Positions 44,659 to 57,628 of a stretch of DNA of 64,000 nt are shown one piece after another (within the stretch, counting starts at the first letter, position 1; each line of letters opens with the position of its first letter). The notes under the pieces were generated by a model. The model did no database searches. It was given only the letters and a program-made list of their open reading frames with translations, and was not told the DNA's origin. Where the stretch lies: contig JAMDHS010000083.1 of the NCBI GenBank assembly GCA_029717555.1, positions 1 to 64,000 on the forward strand, given 5' to 3'. The translations under genes and the position numbers were made by a program. Origin of the DNA: Peribolospora baueri. Its lineage: Eukaryota > Basidiomycota > Peribolosporomycetes > Peribolosporales > Peribolosporaceae.

Positions 44659-47600
44659 TCACGCGGCGGCGAAACCCAGCCGTCTCCTCTTCACGTTTTC
44701 CTCCCGGCCTCCACCGTCGTCACCGCCAGGGCAATCGTCCCCCATGTTTGATTGTCGCCGATGGTGTGATGGAGCAACGCTCCGAGAGCACGGAGGGGGA
44801 GAAAGGACGGTGACGGCTTCACGTCTGATGCCATTCACCTTCGCCGTTCGCGGCGCTGCCGGAGAACGGGATGAGGGAGATGCGAGTTCGTCGACGCACA
44901 CCTGCGAGTCCGTCTCCTCGACGACATCGTCTTCGTCTTCGCGCTTGACAGACGGAAACGGAACGGCTCGGAGGACCGGTACGTTGTTCGTCGAAGCCGT
45001 GGCGGCGACGCCCGTCGGTCTTCGCCGATCGGCCCAGGGCACCTGTTCGTCGAGCTCGTCGAGCTCGTCTTCCTCTTCCGACTCAGGGATAGCGGTGACG
45101 ACCGGCTCAAGCTCGTCCAGCTCGTCCAACTCGACGTCCACAGGCTCATCCTTGACCACTGCCACTCGAGACCCGATCAGCGTCACATCGTCCGCTTCTC
45201 CATTCCAGTCCGCTTCCTCTTTCGCGGGGAATAGCGGGATGCGATGCTTGAACGAGGGGTGGCGCTCAGGAGAGGAAGAGTCCGAAGCCGTGAGAAACGC
45301 TGGCGTCTTGATGAAATCCGCCATTTTCCAGTCGTCCTCCATGCTCTTCGTGAGCGAGACGAGCGAGCGCGAGAGCTCGCGACGCCGCTGGAGCATGAAC
45401 TCTTCCGATGTGCCTCGCACGGCAAGCGTGAGAGCCGAGACGGGCCGCTGTTGTCCGATGCGGTGGGAGCGTTTGATTGCCTGCGCTTCGAGATCATGTT
45501 GCCAGCAGGGCTCGACGAAAATGACTCTGGACGCGGCATGCTGTTGCATAACGACGAAGGAAGCAATGTCAAATGCAATCGTCCGTCTCGTCAGAACGGA
45601 CGACGTCAAAGAAGCGAGAAAGCATGGCTCACCAAGTCCAATCCACGGCCGGCAAGGGCGACGTCCATGATCATGACGCGGAAGCGGGCCGAAGACTGGA
45701 ACGTTTCCGCGTATACCGCGCGCTTCTCGGCGTTTAGGCCGTGTGACACGAACATGAGGTCTGTTGTGTGAAACATGAGTGCCATGAGCCGTGACCGGGC
45801 CGAAAAAGGTTATCAGAAACCATCAGCAGCCCGTGGTCGTCCACCGAGAGCCTCGTATGGTCAAGCCCAGCCTACACTCACTCTCCACACCGACCAGATC
45901 GAGCGCCTCGCCGACAAAAAAGACAACGTTATCCTGCGAAGTAAAGATGAGAAACTTGTCGTCTGGATGAGAGAGCACCTCGTCGATGATGGCCTGCAAC
46001 TTGATCGAGGTCGTACCCGTGATGGTGCATTCGGCTAGGCCGGATGACGAGGGCAATCGGGAGGTCGGACGGTGCGCGTTGCCGAAGACTGCCAGAGAGA
46101 GAGGCGAGTGAAAGAGGAGGACGGAAAGCAAAATGGGGAAGAAGAGGTGAAATAAGGGCAAGCGCACAAACATGAAGACGATAGGCGGCAGGGGAAATTC
46201 AGATCCTCACGCGCTCGGATCGCGTCGCCTTTCTCGCCCGCCTCCATGAGATGATCCGCCAGCCGATGTCGCCTCGCCTCCTCGTCGCGCACCTTTCTCT
46301 GCAGCTGATCCAGCTCCTTGGCGTGCGACTTGTCGGTCGTATGAGCGAGCGCGATGACCGCCGACAAGTTTTCCTTCTCTTCCGCCTCCGCCCCTGCGCC
46401 ACCCCCAGCTGCCGCCTTGCGGGCTGTCGCCTTGGACCGGGCCGACCGGTCGGAGCGCACGGCCTCGACGAACTTCTTGCGCTTCCATCGCTCTCCATGC
46501 GTATACAGCTCCTCCCAAAGCTCCTCGTCGTCCATGACGCCTTGGCCGATCGACGTGTCCAGACCCTTTCTCATCTCGACGATCGCTTCGGCCTGCATGG
46601 CAGACTCGCTCGGGGCCAAGTCACCAAAGGCGACCGTCGGCGTGTTGTTGACAAAGCCGTCCCAGCTCCGAGCGAGCTCGGAGGGGAGGTGGGGCGAAAA
46701 GTAATGCAAGTTACCGGCGAGCATGACGCGGATCCAAAAGCGGTCTTCGAAGGCCATTCGCAAGTGCCGATAAGCACCGCGGAGCAGCTCCCGGTCCTCG
46801 AGAGAATACCCGCGCTCGTCCGCCTTGTCGAGGCCATCTTTGGCGATTTTGATCGATTCCTCGATCTGGTGGACCATGTCTTTTCCGAAGAAGAAGAAAC
46901 ATGCCTGCAAGGGGGGACGGGGGACGAGAGCGGCGTTGTTCGTTCGAGTCGGCGTCCGTCGGCCACGCGATCATCGAATTGGACGCACCTCCGTCAAGTT
47001 ACGAGCCACTACCCGGAGGTTGTGTTTATTCGATGGATGAAAGATGCTGGAACGCGAGGGCGCGGTACAAGGCGAGAGCGTCAGCGGGCACGGAAAGGCT
47101 GGGCGGGACGGTGAGCGTTGGGGAAAGGGGCACTCACTAGTCCTGATCCACTCGCTGCGAGAGGACGGCGTTGGCGGCGAGCAGCGCCTGGGCAGCGTTG
47201 AAAGTTTTTCTGAGGACGGGCGTAGCGCAAAGAGAAGCGAATGGTCGAGTGAGCCGGGAACGCGGACCGACCGAAGCCGAGGGCTCGACGCCGGTCTGCT
47301 CACCGCTCCAGAGGCGCAAAATCGAGCAATCGCACTTTGTGCTCCAAAGGCGGCAAGGAGACGTCCCTCTCGACGTCCTCGGCTCTGCCGCAACAGAGCA
47401 AAGCGGCGTGACCAACGTACGTGATGAGGAAAGGAACCGAAAACCAACCCGGACGATTTGATAGCTCGCACAGACACACCTATTCCGAATCATCAATCTC
47501 CTCATCAGCGCATCTATCCTCCTCGTGGCGCCGAACTCGGGCCCGGTGGGGTTCAATAGCGGCTGCATGACATGCGTCTTCCAGTTTCGCGTGCTCGCGT

Positions 47601-50239
47601 TCCGGCCGCGGTAGAAGGGGGGTAGTTGGAGAAAGGTGGTGAAGAGCTGGTGGGAAAAATTGGGGGAGAGGCGAAGGTCAGGCTGGGTCGGCGACGATGT
47701 GAGCGCCGGTGGGAGAAACGGTGGCTGCCGCACGCGTGAGCGGACGCACCTTTCCTAGACGTTCCAGGTCCCTCTCGTCCTGCGGGGTCCATCGGTCGTC
47801 TGAATACGATGAAAGAAAGCCGGCCATCGGTCACTCCGAGTCTGGCGGGAAACTTGAACAAGGCACGAAAAAACGGTCCACATCACTCACGATCGCCCCT
47901 GTTCTCCATCGGGCCCTCAGCGGCGGCCATATGTCCGACGCCGATGTTCAAACCGAGCAAGCCGGGCGTCGGGGTGCCGCTGACGATCCACCTCCTCTCG
48001 ACGCGTAGTTGCTCGGCGAGCCGGACGAGGCTGGAGCGACCGCTCATGACGTTGCCCTCGTCGATGATGAGGCGTTTCCAGTGGACAAGCATCAACGGCG
48101 AGATGCGTCGCTCGGAACGGTTGGGGCAGACGCACCGGCGGACGCGGGTCGCGCCGACGTAGGGACAGCGACAGGCGCGGGGAACGCCGATCTGCGTGTC
48201 TTCGAGTCTGGGAGACATTTCAACAAGGTCAGGAAAGGAGGGAGGCACCGTGAGCGATGGAGATGCGACGCTCGCCCCTCCGCTCACCTCCCATCCGCTT
48301 CCTCCCTCCCGAGGCGGTTATGGCTGATGAGGACGACGTCCCACTCCTGCGCGAGCCTGTCGGGCGCGGGAATCTCTTGGCTCGTCTTGCCGAGTACGAG
48401 GACTCTGAGCCCGCCCTCCCCTCCATCTTCAAACGCTACATGTTTCTTAATCTCATCCCTCCACTGTATCAGCAACGTTGGAGGAACGCAAACGAGCGTG
48501 GCAGGGGAGAGGTGTATCCTGCGGGGAGAGCGCGACGCGGCTTCCCTGTGGCGGCGGGAAGGGGGAGGCGGGTAGAGGAGGTAGAAGGGTGGGTTGGAGG
48601 ATAAGGCGCGACGAAGGTGCGCGCCCAGGCCGTCACTTTCTCGAAAGTTGATGGAGTCGGTTCGGACGCGGTGCACGCAGAGGTCTACGAGACTCGGGAG
48701 GCCGGCTCTCGGAGGGCCGTCCGGGCGGTGTGTGATGCCGGAGGCAAGCGGAGTCATCCCATCGGCGTCATCGCGCTCCTGCTCGAGCTCGAGCTGGTCA
48801 TCCTGCACAACGACTGGAGGAGACGAATCGAGGTCGCAAAACCTGCGATCCGGCAAGTCGTCGCCGCACGGATCGCGAAACAAAGACAAGGTTTGGGAAG
48901 AGGGGAAGGTGGACAAGGAGAGGTCGGTGAAAACAATCGTGGCGCGTGGGTCGCCCGAGACTTCGGGTAGTTGGTCACGGGTGGCGAGGATGAGGGCGAG
49001 GGAGATGCACGTCTTTCCGCAGCCCTATGAAAAGGAGGAGCGAGAGGCAGACGGTCCGTATTTTACTCTCCAGTGCAACCACACACAAAGGCGCGTAGAC
49101 ATACGAAAAAGACGACGGCTCGGCTCACCATCTCCTCGCACAGGATTCCTCCTTTTCCCTCGGCGAAGCGTGCTGCCTCTCGAAAGAACTGCCGCGCGTC
49201 GAGGTCGGCGTAGAAAATCCCGGCGGAGCCGTCTCCGTACCTCATGGGGACGAGCCAGGGGTCGTTGACGAGGGTGGGCGCGAGCTCGCGTTGAAGGAGT
49301 CTCCAGAGAGAGCGCTGCGAGAATGGTGGACAAGATGTGAACAAGAAGCGCCAGTCGCATCGCGTTTCAGACGCCGGTAGGGCCAAGGCAGCGCGATGAA
49401 GGCTAGCTCACCGTCTGATATGGGTACAGACGGCTCTTCAGGCCCGGTATTCTGCCATTTCGTTGGACCATGTCGAGCACTCGCCTGACCCGCGGCGAGG
49501 AAGCACTTTGCAAGCGCTCGTCGATTTGGGGCGAAGGGAGTTCTTGGTACATCTCTGCGAGGGAGCGGTGATCCTGCTCCTCGTCCCAGAACGGTCGAGC
49601 AGTCCCAGACCCCAACCGTCCGTGCCAAGCGTCGGCGCCGCACTCGAGCCTCTCCAGCACGGAGCCCAGCTCGGCCCTGACGCCGGCCTTGCTCTTACCC
49701 TTGGGCGATGTTCCCGTAACGGTGGCTCTGCGTGCATCAGAGGGGACAAGGTAAACGCGGAGAAGGAGGAGGGGTGGGGAGGGAGGGTGTGCGAATCGGT
49801 GTGTTAGGTGGAGGATGCCGGCTCGAACGAGGTCGTCGAGGGTGCGTAGGAAGGAGAAGGAAGTGGAAAGTGGATCCTCTCCGGAGTGGGTAGTAGTCGT
49901 ATCCAACCTCTGTGAGTCTTGTGGAGGGGGCGAAGGCTTGGGCGTTGACGGTCCGGGCTCCGAGGTGTAGGTGCACGGAGGGGGAGGGAAGAGAAAGCGG
50001 GCCAAAGAGGCGGAGTCCCATGAACGCCAGGACTGAGAGGCGGGCAAGGGAGCGAGGTCTGGGGATGTGGGAGAAGAGGGCGGAAGAGAGAGACGGAGGA
50101 TGCCAGCGGGGATGAGGCCGGCGAGGTGGTCGGCCATGGGGGTCGCGACAGCTGGTGTCGGCGAACGTGGCGTCTGTGCGGCAGAAAGGATCATCAAACG
50201 GACGGGCGTGGCGGTGAGAAGCACGGCGGCGGTTGTCAT
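44659..50239 (-). CDS. SNF2-superfamily ATPase, Rad5/Uls1-like group
   Basis: SNF2 ATPases remodel chromatin or DNA-protein complexes. The protein starts MTTAAVLLTATPVRLMILS; a long N-terminal region leads to NGRIPGLKSRLYPYQ, a Q-motif-like entry, then RSLWRLLQRELAP. Walker A is formed across an intron as EEMGCGKTCISLALIL. Then TLVCVPPTLLIQWRDEIKKH (motif Ia), a Cys-containing insert (ACRCPYVGATRVRRCVCPN), LIIDEGNVMSG at the Walker B position, WIVSGTPTPG (motif III), a helical region (HRIDALMRRLMIRNR-like) and a helicase C domain with DDKFLIFTSQDNV, MDVALAGRGLDLASASRVIF and AIKRSHRIGQQRPVSAL (motif VI). A long acidic tail (DELDELEPVV, EEEDELDELDE) ends at 44659. Walker B reads DEGN; relatives have DEGH or DEAH. 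A very long linker sits between the two ATPase lobes, as in Rad5-like proteins, but I see no complete RING. About 14 introns. Confidence 0.82.
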
Positions 50240-51056
50240 CTAAGGCCAACCAGAAGCACACTAGGCTTATGTGTTTCCTTCTTTCTCTCCTTCCCTCCTT
50301 CCCTCCTTCCCTCCTCCACCCCTCTTTCTCTCCTCTCTTCTACTCTCCTTCCTACTATCTCTCGCTCTCCCCGTCATCTCGCCGAGTCGTGCGACTCACC
50401 GTGTTGGTGCACCGGAGGCAGGCCGAAGGAGAGTGTTGCAGTTCAGAGGGAGAAGAGGGTCCTTGCCTCTGTTTCCCTGCAACTCGATGGGTGAGATGGT
50501 GTTGACCTGCCGAGGTGGTGCTGCTCGTCGAGCTGATGCTCGGCTATCGTTGCGCTGCCCGTGGCTCGATTACGTGCAGGCGGGCGGAAGATTACGTAAC
50601 GGCTCGGTTGTGCTCCCCGGGTTGCGACATCATTATTCTCCTCCCTTATGCCATCATTACGACGTTGTACTCTTCTCGTCGCAGCATTATTAATGCGCAT
50701 GTAAGCACCTGATGCTGCGGCAGATGGAGTCAATATGTGCCGAGGCTAATGCTTACTTAAACCGACTTCTAAAGCGAATGCGCATGCTCGACGACTTGGC
50801 GAGCACTGCCGAGGCCGAAGACGAGGTCGACGATGACGACGACGTCCACAACCAAGACGTCGACCACAACCACGACCACAACCACGATCACGACGGTGGT
50901 AGTGACGACGACGACGACGACCACCATCACGGCAGCAGGGACAATTACACCCCAGCTCCGCACCCTCCAGCTCCGCCAACCCTGACGAGACCTCGTCCCT
51001 CTCCCCATACACTCACTTCTTCTATCACGCATTCACCCCCTCCCCCACATCTCACC
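50240..51056. other. Divergent promoter region of SNF2 gene and PSD2
   Basis: It contains a pyrimidine microsatellite (CTTCCCTC units, about 50275-50330) and, at 50800-50940, a GAC/CAC-rich tract. The tract is open in frame with PSD2 from an ATG at 50712 and would encode an Asp/His-rich stretch (HNHDHDGGSDDDDDDHHHG). I place the PSD2 start downstream and treat the tract as probable leader. Confidence 0.5.
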
Positions 51057-54000
51057 ATGCCTCCTCCTCACTCAAAAGCGCTCTCTTGGTCCGGCATCAA
51101 GAACATTGCCTGCCGCAACAGCTCGTCCCCCAACCTCCGGAACGGCGATAGGACGACCACCTCGTCTTCCGCACTTCCCTCTTCCGGCCTTCTTGCAGCC
51201 CCTTCTGCCTCCACCTCGACGTCCGCCGGCTCCACTTCCACCGCCTCGTCCACCGCCGACGCCTCCTTGCCGTCGAACCCAAACCCGAACGAGCCTATCG
51301 CTGTCCTCCGTCTCCGTATCCTCGCTGCGCGCAACCTCGCCCCCAAGGACCGCAACGGCCTTGCCGACCCCTACGTCGTTGCTACCTTCACCGGCGTACC
51401 CGAGCAGAGCAGCGGCAGCGGCAGGAGCAGAGAGTTCAAGGCGCGCAGGTCCACTCCCCCCGTCCCTAAGGACCTCAACCCGCGCTGGCCCGAGCATGAC
51501 GCTACGTTCGACGTTCTCGTCACCCCCTCCTGGTTTGGCGCGCTTGGCCAGCGTTCCTCGGACGCTGGCCCCTCTCCCCCAAAGTCGACGAGGATAGGCA
51601 CGGCCAAGCGCGTGGCCGTCAAGAGCGTCACCATGGGCCGTCGCGGCAACAAACCACGGCTCGCCCTCCAGCCCACCGCGGGCGTCGGTGATATCGACCT
51701 CGTCATGTGGGACAAGGACCGGTTTGGCAAGAACGATTACATGGGCGAGCTCAGTTTGGCTGTTGCCGATTGGTGTCCCGTCGCTGCCGGCTGGAACGAC
51801 CCTCAGAACGAGGTGCGTTCGGTGTCCTGGGTTGTTTGCAAGCGCTCTTTTGTCTTCATCCGTTTTTTCAGCTTGGTTGTATGCGCCCACGCTCAAACCG
51901 ATGTTTGCGCATTCTAACCTCTCCTCTCCAAAAGCCCCAATGGCACCCTCTTCTCTCGTCCCGGCGCAGCGCCAAAATCTCCGGCGACATCCTCGTCAAG
52001 GTCGGCTTCCTCCCTCCTCCCAGCCTCTCCTCAGACACCGCCTTCGACGCAGACGCTTTGTACGCGGCGCTCACGGCGGCAAATAGCAGATTGGTCAGGA
52101 GCAGCGTCCGACATGTGCCCGCCGTGAGTTTGAGTCGGCCCTTTACGAGGCCCTTCTCCTATCTAGCTGGACTGCATGCACATCGGCTCGCTGACCCTTT
52201 TTGCTGATACCTATCCTGACGTCCCTAAAAATTTTCCAGAACCAATCCGTCGGCACCACGGGACCGTCGGAAGCGTTCATCGATGATGGCCTCTCCTTCT
52301 CCTCTTCCTCCGACGATGACAGCGACGACGAACTCTCGTCGCCCTCCGAGTCTGAGGGCGGTCAGGAGGAAGATGATCATCCCTTCTTCGAATATGCGGA
52401 CGGCTCAAAAGTCCCCGACCCCTCTCGGCTCGCGCCTGAAGTCCAACCTACGCCAAGCGGCCCTGCGTCCGTCGCGCCTTCCAACATCTCTGGCGCATCC
52501 ACGCCCACCGCTCCCACCACTTTCGGCTTTGCCGCTCTGCCCGCCGTAGCCCCCAGCAGGAAGAATCGGTTCCGACTCAGGTCCCGGTCCCAGAACACGG
52601 CCAGCGGCGACCTCAGCAGGAGTGGCCTCGAGAGCGGGACAACGACCCCTCCGAGCGCGAATGAGCTCGCGCTCGCGCTTGCCGACGCCGACGGCGGCAA
52701 GACTGGCAAGAGGATCCGGAGCAGAAGGGCTGGCAGGGAAGCGAGGGCGGAGCGGAGGCGCATCGCCAAGGAGGCCAAGAGTAGCGCCAGAAGGACGAGG
52801 AGACGGAGGCGCGAGAAGAGGGGCGAGTATGCGTTTAGCGCGGACGCTGGGAGAGAGATCCTTGGAATCGTCATGGTCGAGGTCAAGGAAGCGCAAGACC
52901 TGCCGAGATGGCGGAACAGTGAGTATGCACTACGATGATCGGAAAAGACGGCCGCCGCCGAGCCGAGTTTCCTGAACCGACAGGACACTCTCTTTCTTCA
53001 CTTCGCTCTTTCACATACGTCTTCGCCCAGTGACCCGCACTGGGTTCGACATGGACCCCTTTACGATCGTCTCTTTCGGCCAGAAGGTCTTTCGCACCCG
53101 CGTTGTCCGCCACTCGCTCAACCCTGTCTGGGATGAGAAGTTGCTCTTCCACGTCCGTCGTCATGAGACCAACTTCCAGATCAAGTTTTCCATCTATGAC
53201 TGGGACAAGATGTCGTCCAACGACTACGTCGGCGGCACCGAGCTCTCCGTCGCCGAACTCATCTGCGCCGCCCCCAAACCTGACGACCGGACGGGCCTGT
53301 ATGCGCCCGACGAGGATGGAAAGCACAGCATGATCGAGTTCAAGCTGCCCGTCACGCGGGTCGAGAAGGATGAGGACGTCAAGTGGGGTGACAAGCATTC
53401 GCCGACGATAACCTTCAAAGCAAAGTACACGCCATACGAGGCACTCCGCCAGCGCTTCTGGCGCCAGCTCCTGCAGCAGTACGACACCGACGACACCAAC
53501 ACGCTCTCTCACCTCGAACTGAGCAGTATGCTGGACTCGCTTGGGTCGACGCTGAGCAAGCTGACGATCGACAGCTTCTTCGAGCGCAACGGCAAGACCA
53601 TTGACGACCAGCTCACGTTCGACGAGGCTGTGCTGTGCCTCGAGCGAGAGATCACGCGCCCCTGGAGCGAGAAGCGATGGGCGAGCAAGGGCGCCCTCGA
53701 GAGCGGCACCGTCACCCCGAGCGCTGGCGACGAGCCGTACGCGCTCGAGGTCACCGGCCCCTCTGCGCCGGGCGAGACCAATGTGCCGCTCCTCAAGGAC
53801 CACGATTCTGCCCCCATCGTTGTCCCCGGCACGGTCCACGAACCGACAAAGGAGAGCACGGACGATTCCAAACCGGCGTTCGAGCCCATTCGCCCGGGCC
53901 CCGACCGCGCTGGTGATGATGAGTCCATCGTGGCCACCATCGCAGCTATGGGGTCGCTGTCGATGACGCCCGCCACGTCGTCTGTCCCTTCCTCTCGTTC

Positions 54001-56265
54001 CGCCCCGTCCTCGTTTCAGCCCTCCTCGTATTCGCAACAGCCTTCCTACTCTCAGCTATCCTATTCGACACCGGCGACAACGGATGACGGCGAGGACGTC
54101 TCGGCCGAGGAGGTCCTCGCCGACGGCGAAGAAGAGAATGAGGGCGAAGAGGGCTCTCCCCCGGGCACGTCGCCGGACGACGCGGACGCCGTCGAGCGTG
54201 TCATCCTCCTTAAGTCCTGCCCCCTCTGCCACATGCCACGGCTGAGCAAGAAGGCCGAGGTGGACATCGTGACCCACCTGGCGGTGTGCGCGAGTCAGGA
54301 CTGGAGGAGGGTGGACCGGATCGTGGTGGGCAACTTTGTGACCGCCAGCCAGGCGCACCGCAAGTGGTACACCAAGATGTTCAGCAAGATCTCGACGGGA
54401 AGCTATCAGCTCGGTGCGGTGAGTCGGTCAGGGAAGGGGGTGGGGCGCCGAGCCGAGCCGTCCCACCCCATCTCTCTCGTTTGAGGGTGACGTTTGGTCC
54501 TAACCCAACCGTCGCCTATGACCACGACGCACGTTCACAGAATTCGGCCAACATCATCGTCCAAGACCGCATGACGGGAGAGATGCTGGAGGAGAAGATG
54601 CAGGTCTACGTCCGCCTCGGCATTCGTCTGCTCTACAAGGGCGCTCACAGCAAGATGGAGGGCGCCAGGGGTGAGTCGCCGCTTTGGTTCCGGACGGATG
54701 GCGCTCTGGGGGCATTTGGGCGGCCAGGCGAGGAGGTAATGGAACTCTACTTGACGTCGCCCCGACCTCTTCTCGACCCGGGTCGATGGACGGGACAGTG
54801 CGAAGGATGCTCAAGTCCATGTCGGTCAAGCAAGGCCTCAAGTACGACTCGCCCGCGTCGGCTCGAGAGATCCCTCCGTTCATCGCCTTCCACAACCTCA
54901 ATATGGATGAGGTTTTAGAGCCTGCGTCTTCCTTCAGTGAGTCCTTTTTCCGCCTCCCTCCTTCTCCCCGCGGATCGAGGCCGCGCTTGTCTTGTCGCGA
55001 CGGTCTTCGTCCTCCATTGGCTCGTGACTTTGCTCCTCTTACCTCGTCCGAATGCGATGGCTCCTTCCTTCCCAGCCACGTTTAACGAGTTTTTCTACCG
55101 CAAGCTCAAGCCCGGCGCCCGCGCACCCGACGACCCCTCAGACCCGGCCACGCTCGTCTCGGGCGCAGACTGCAGGATGATGGCGTTTGAGAGCGTGGGC
55201 GAGGCTACGCGCATCTGGATCAAGGGACGCGAGTTCAGCGTGGGCAGGCTGCTCGGGGAGACGTACGGGAAAGAGGCGAGCAGGTTCGAGGGCGGCGGTT
55301 TGGTCATCTTCAGGTTGGCGCCTCAGGTGAGTTTCGCTTTCCTCGTCCCACTTCCATCGCGTGTCCTGGTCTTTTCGCCCTCGGCCGGTCTTGAACAGGA
55401 TCCCATCCGTCTTTCGTCTCGCCGTCCCCCTTTCGCTCTGCTTTTCTATGACGCGGCTCGCATCGCGAACAGGACTATCACCGATTCCACTCGCCCGTCG
55501 ACGGCAAGGTCGGAAATTTCTCTTGGATAGAAGGACAGTACTATACCGGTGAGTGGGCGGGGACCGGACGTGGCGCTTATACGCCTGGGTGACGTGTCCA
55601 GCTTTTCCTGACCGACGCGACCTCCTAATCCTCCGGCTCTCCGTAGTGAACCCTATGGCCATTCGATCGGCGTGAGTAGAGGTTTTCGCTTCGAACTTCT
55701 GCGTGCACCGTCTCCGCATTGCGATTAGTGTTTGGTGTTTGGTGTTTCTGCTCGCTTACTTACTGTGACCGACCTCATTCGACGCTCGTACCTTGTCCAC
55801 ACAGCATCGACGTCTACGGCGAGAATGTCCGCGTGGTCGTGCCCTTCGACTCGCCCTCCTTCGGTCACGTCATGGCGGTGTGCATAGGTGCCATGATGGT
55901 TGGCTCCACGGTGCTGACGGTCAAACCGGGGGACGAGGTAAAGCGCGCGCAGGAGTTTGGATACTTTAAGTTCGGAGGCTCGACGATCGTCTTGCTCTTC
56001 GAGAGGGGCGCCGTCAAGTTTGACGATGATCTCCTGGAGAACTCCCGCGGGGCCATCGAGACGCTCGTTCGGTGAGTGGAGTCCCGTGCAGCATGTGGCG
56101 TGGCACACTTTCATATGTTCTCTTTCATCGCCGAGTCGGTCGTTCACTGACGTTTTCGCCGTCGGCTCCGTCGTTCTGCGTGACTCGCGCAGAGTGGGAA
56201 TGCGTATCGGTCGCGCAACAGGGACGAACGGCGGATCAGCAAACGCGGGGAGCGCGACCGCTTGA
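51057..56265 (+). CDS. PSD2: Phosphatidylserine decarboxylase 2, C2-domain type
   Basis: Psd2 converts phosphatidylserine to phosphatidylethanolamine at Golgi/endosome membranes. Eleven exons with matching phases: 51057-51812, 51935-52123, 52240-52918, 53031-54418, 54541-54670, 54799-54936, 55076-55326, 55473-55548, 55647-55671, 55805-56071 and 56193-56265. Domains in order: a first C2 domain ([20 protein letters not shown] and DPYVVATF), a Ser/Asp-rich linker and a basic patch ([13 protein letters not shown]), a second C2 domain ([29 protein letters not shown]), an EF-hand-like loop ([13 protein letters not shown]), a Cys/His cluster ([12 protein letters not shown]), then the decarboxylase domain ([47 protein letters not shown]). 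The self-cleavage site that makes the pyruvoyl group is FGGST, the GGST form usual for PSD2. An ATG at 50712 in the same frame would add an Asp/His-rich tract; I prefer 51057. Confidence 0.93.
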
Positions 56266-57628
56266 GGCGCGCAACTCGTCATGTCATTGTCATGCGTCAA
56301 AGAAAACGAAACGGTCGACCTGTCGTAGACCTGTCTTCCCTAGGCTGGCTTGCTTTTCGTCGCGTCCGATCACTTCGGCCGTGCAGTTTTCGATACGGCT
56401 TTTCACCGCACTTGACACCACCATCTTCCTCGTGCCTCTGTTCTGGAACTTGAACAACTACGCGCATACCTATCATCCATCACCTCTTCTCCGCCGCCGC
56501 GTATTCTACGACATCACGTACCTCTCTTTCGCTCTTCAACGGCCTCGCATTCAGGGGCGTCAACAACAATTCCAATACCTACTGTACCATCTCCCGCAAT
56601 CCCCGCAACTATCCATCCACCCGATCCGCACCACACCTTCTTCCCCGCGCCTGTCTCCCTCAACTTGGGACGACCTCGGCGGCGGCTCCTCGTCGTCTTC
56701 ATCGTCGTCAGTCAGTCTCGGACCGGAACTTTTTGACCGGACTTTAATGTACCGCGTACTTAGGGACCAAGGACTACTATTTTTCGTTTTGGAGAATGAA
56801 ATTAGAATGAAAGAACGGATGGCGAAATCGGCCGTCGTTTCTCGTCGCTCGGTCGGTCGGTCGGTTGAGCGTGGAGTGTGGAGCGTGGATTTGCCTCCAA
56901 ACTGGAGTCAGCAGATGCAGACGGTTTGCAAATGATCATCAAACGACTGCGCAAGGGTTATCTTATCTCTTCCGTCTGTCTCCCTCTCTCCCTCCCCGAC
57001 TTCCGCTCTTCTCTTTGATCTGCCAACAAAGCCAGCTTCGGAGTGGCGCCTCGCCTCGTCAGTCCCGTTCCCGTTCCCGTTCCCGTTGCCGATCTAGCTC
57101 GCGGATGGGATCTTTCCGGGCCTTTCCTTTCGGCCCGGCTCGGCCGGACGAAACTGGACTCGCTCTGCGTGCGAACCGGGTCCCCCTCAAATGCAAGCAA
57201 GCACAAGGATGAGCCCGAGTTTTCATGCGGGGTCATCCTGAAAATGTCCTCCGTTCGTACGAGCGGGCATTGGATGGAAGGATAGATGGATAGAGTGAGA
57301 GAGAGGGAAAACAAAAGCGAACCGAACCGAACCGAACCGAACCGAAAACGCAAGTCAAAAGCCTGGCCCTGACCGCGGCCCCAAGCAAAATCGCGCGCGG
57401 CCTTGCGACCGAACCCCCCCACGTCACGTCGCCCTGAAACACGGTTCCTACGGCATTTCGGCGACTACGCTCTTGAGACGATCAGAGGCATCTGCGAGCC
57501 CTTCTCTTTCTGACTTATGACCCTTTGAGATGAAGCGGAAGCGGACAGGTGACGAATGAGGGAGGGAAAACGACGAGTCAGGATAATCGACCAAAGGATG
57601 AATCTGGCCGGAATCGGCTCGGCTCAGC
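56266..57628. other. Convergent intergenic region, PSD2 and P450
   Basis: About 1.36 kb with lower GC. It contains a short ACCGA pentamer run at 57318-57345, a CCCGTT run near 57061-57090 and an AT-rich stretch near 56740-56830. I see no gene. Confidence 0.5.

Noticed and set aside
57318-57345. The ACCGA pentamer run as an interstitial telomere
   Set aside because: It does not match the TTAGGG-type repeats usual in basidiomycetes and is only about five units long; treated as a microsatellite.
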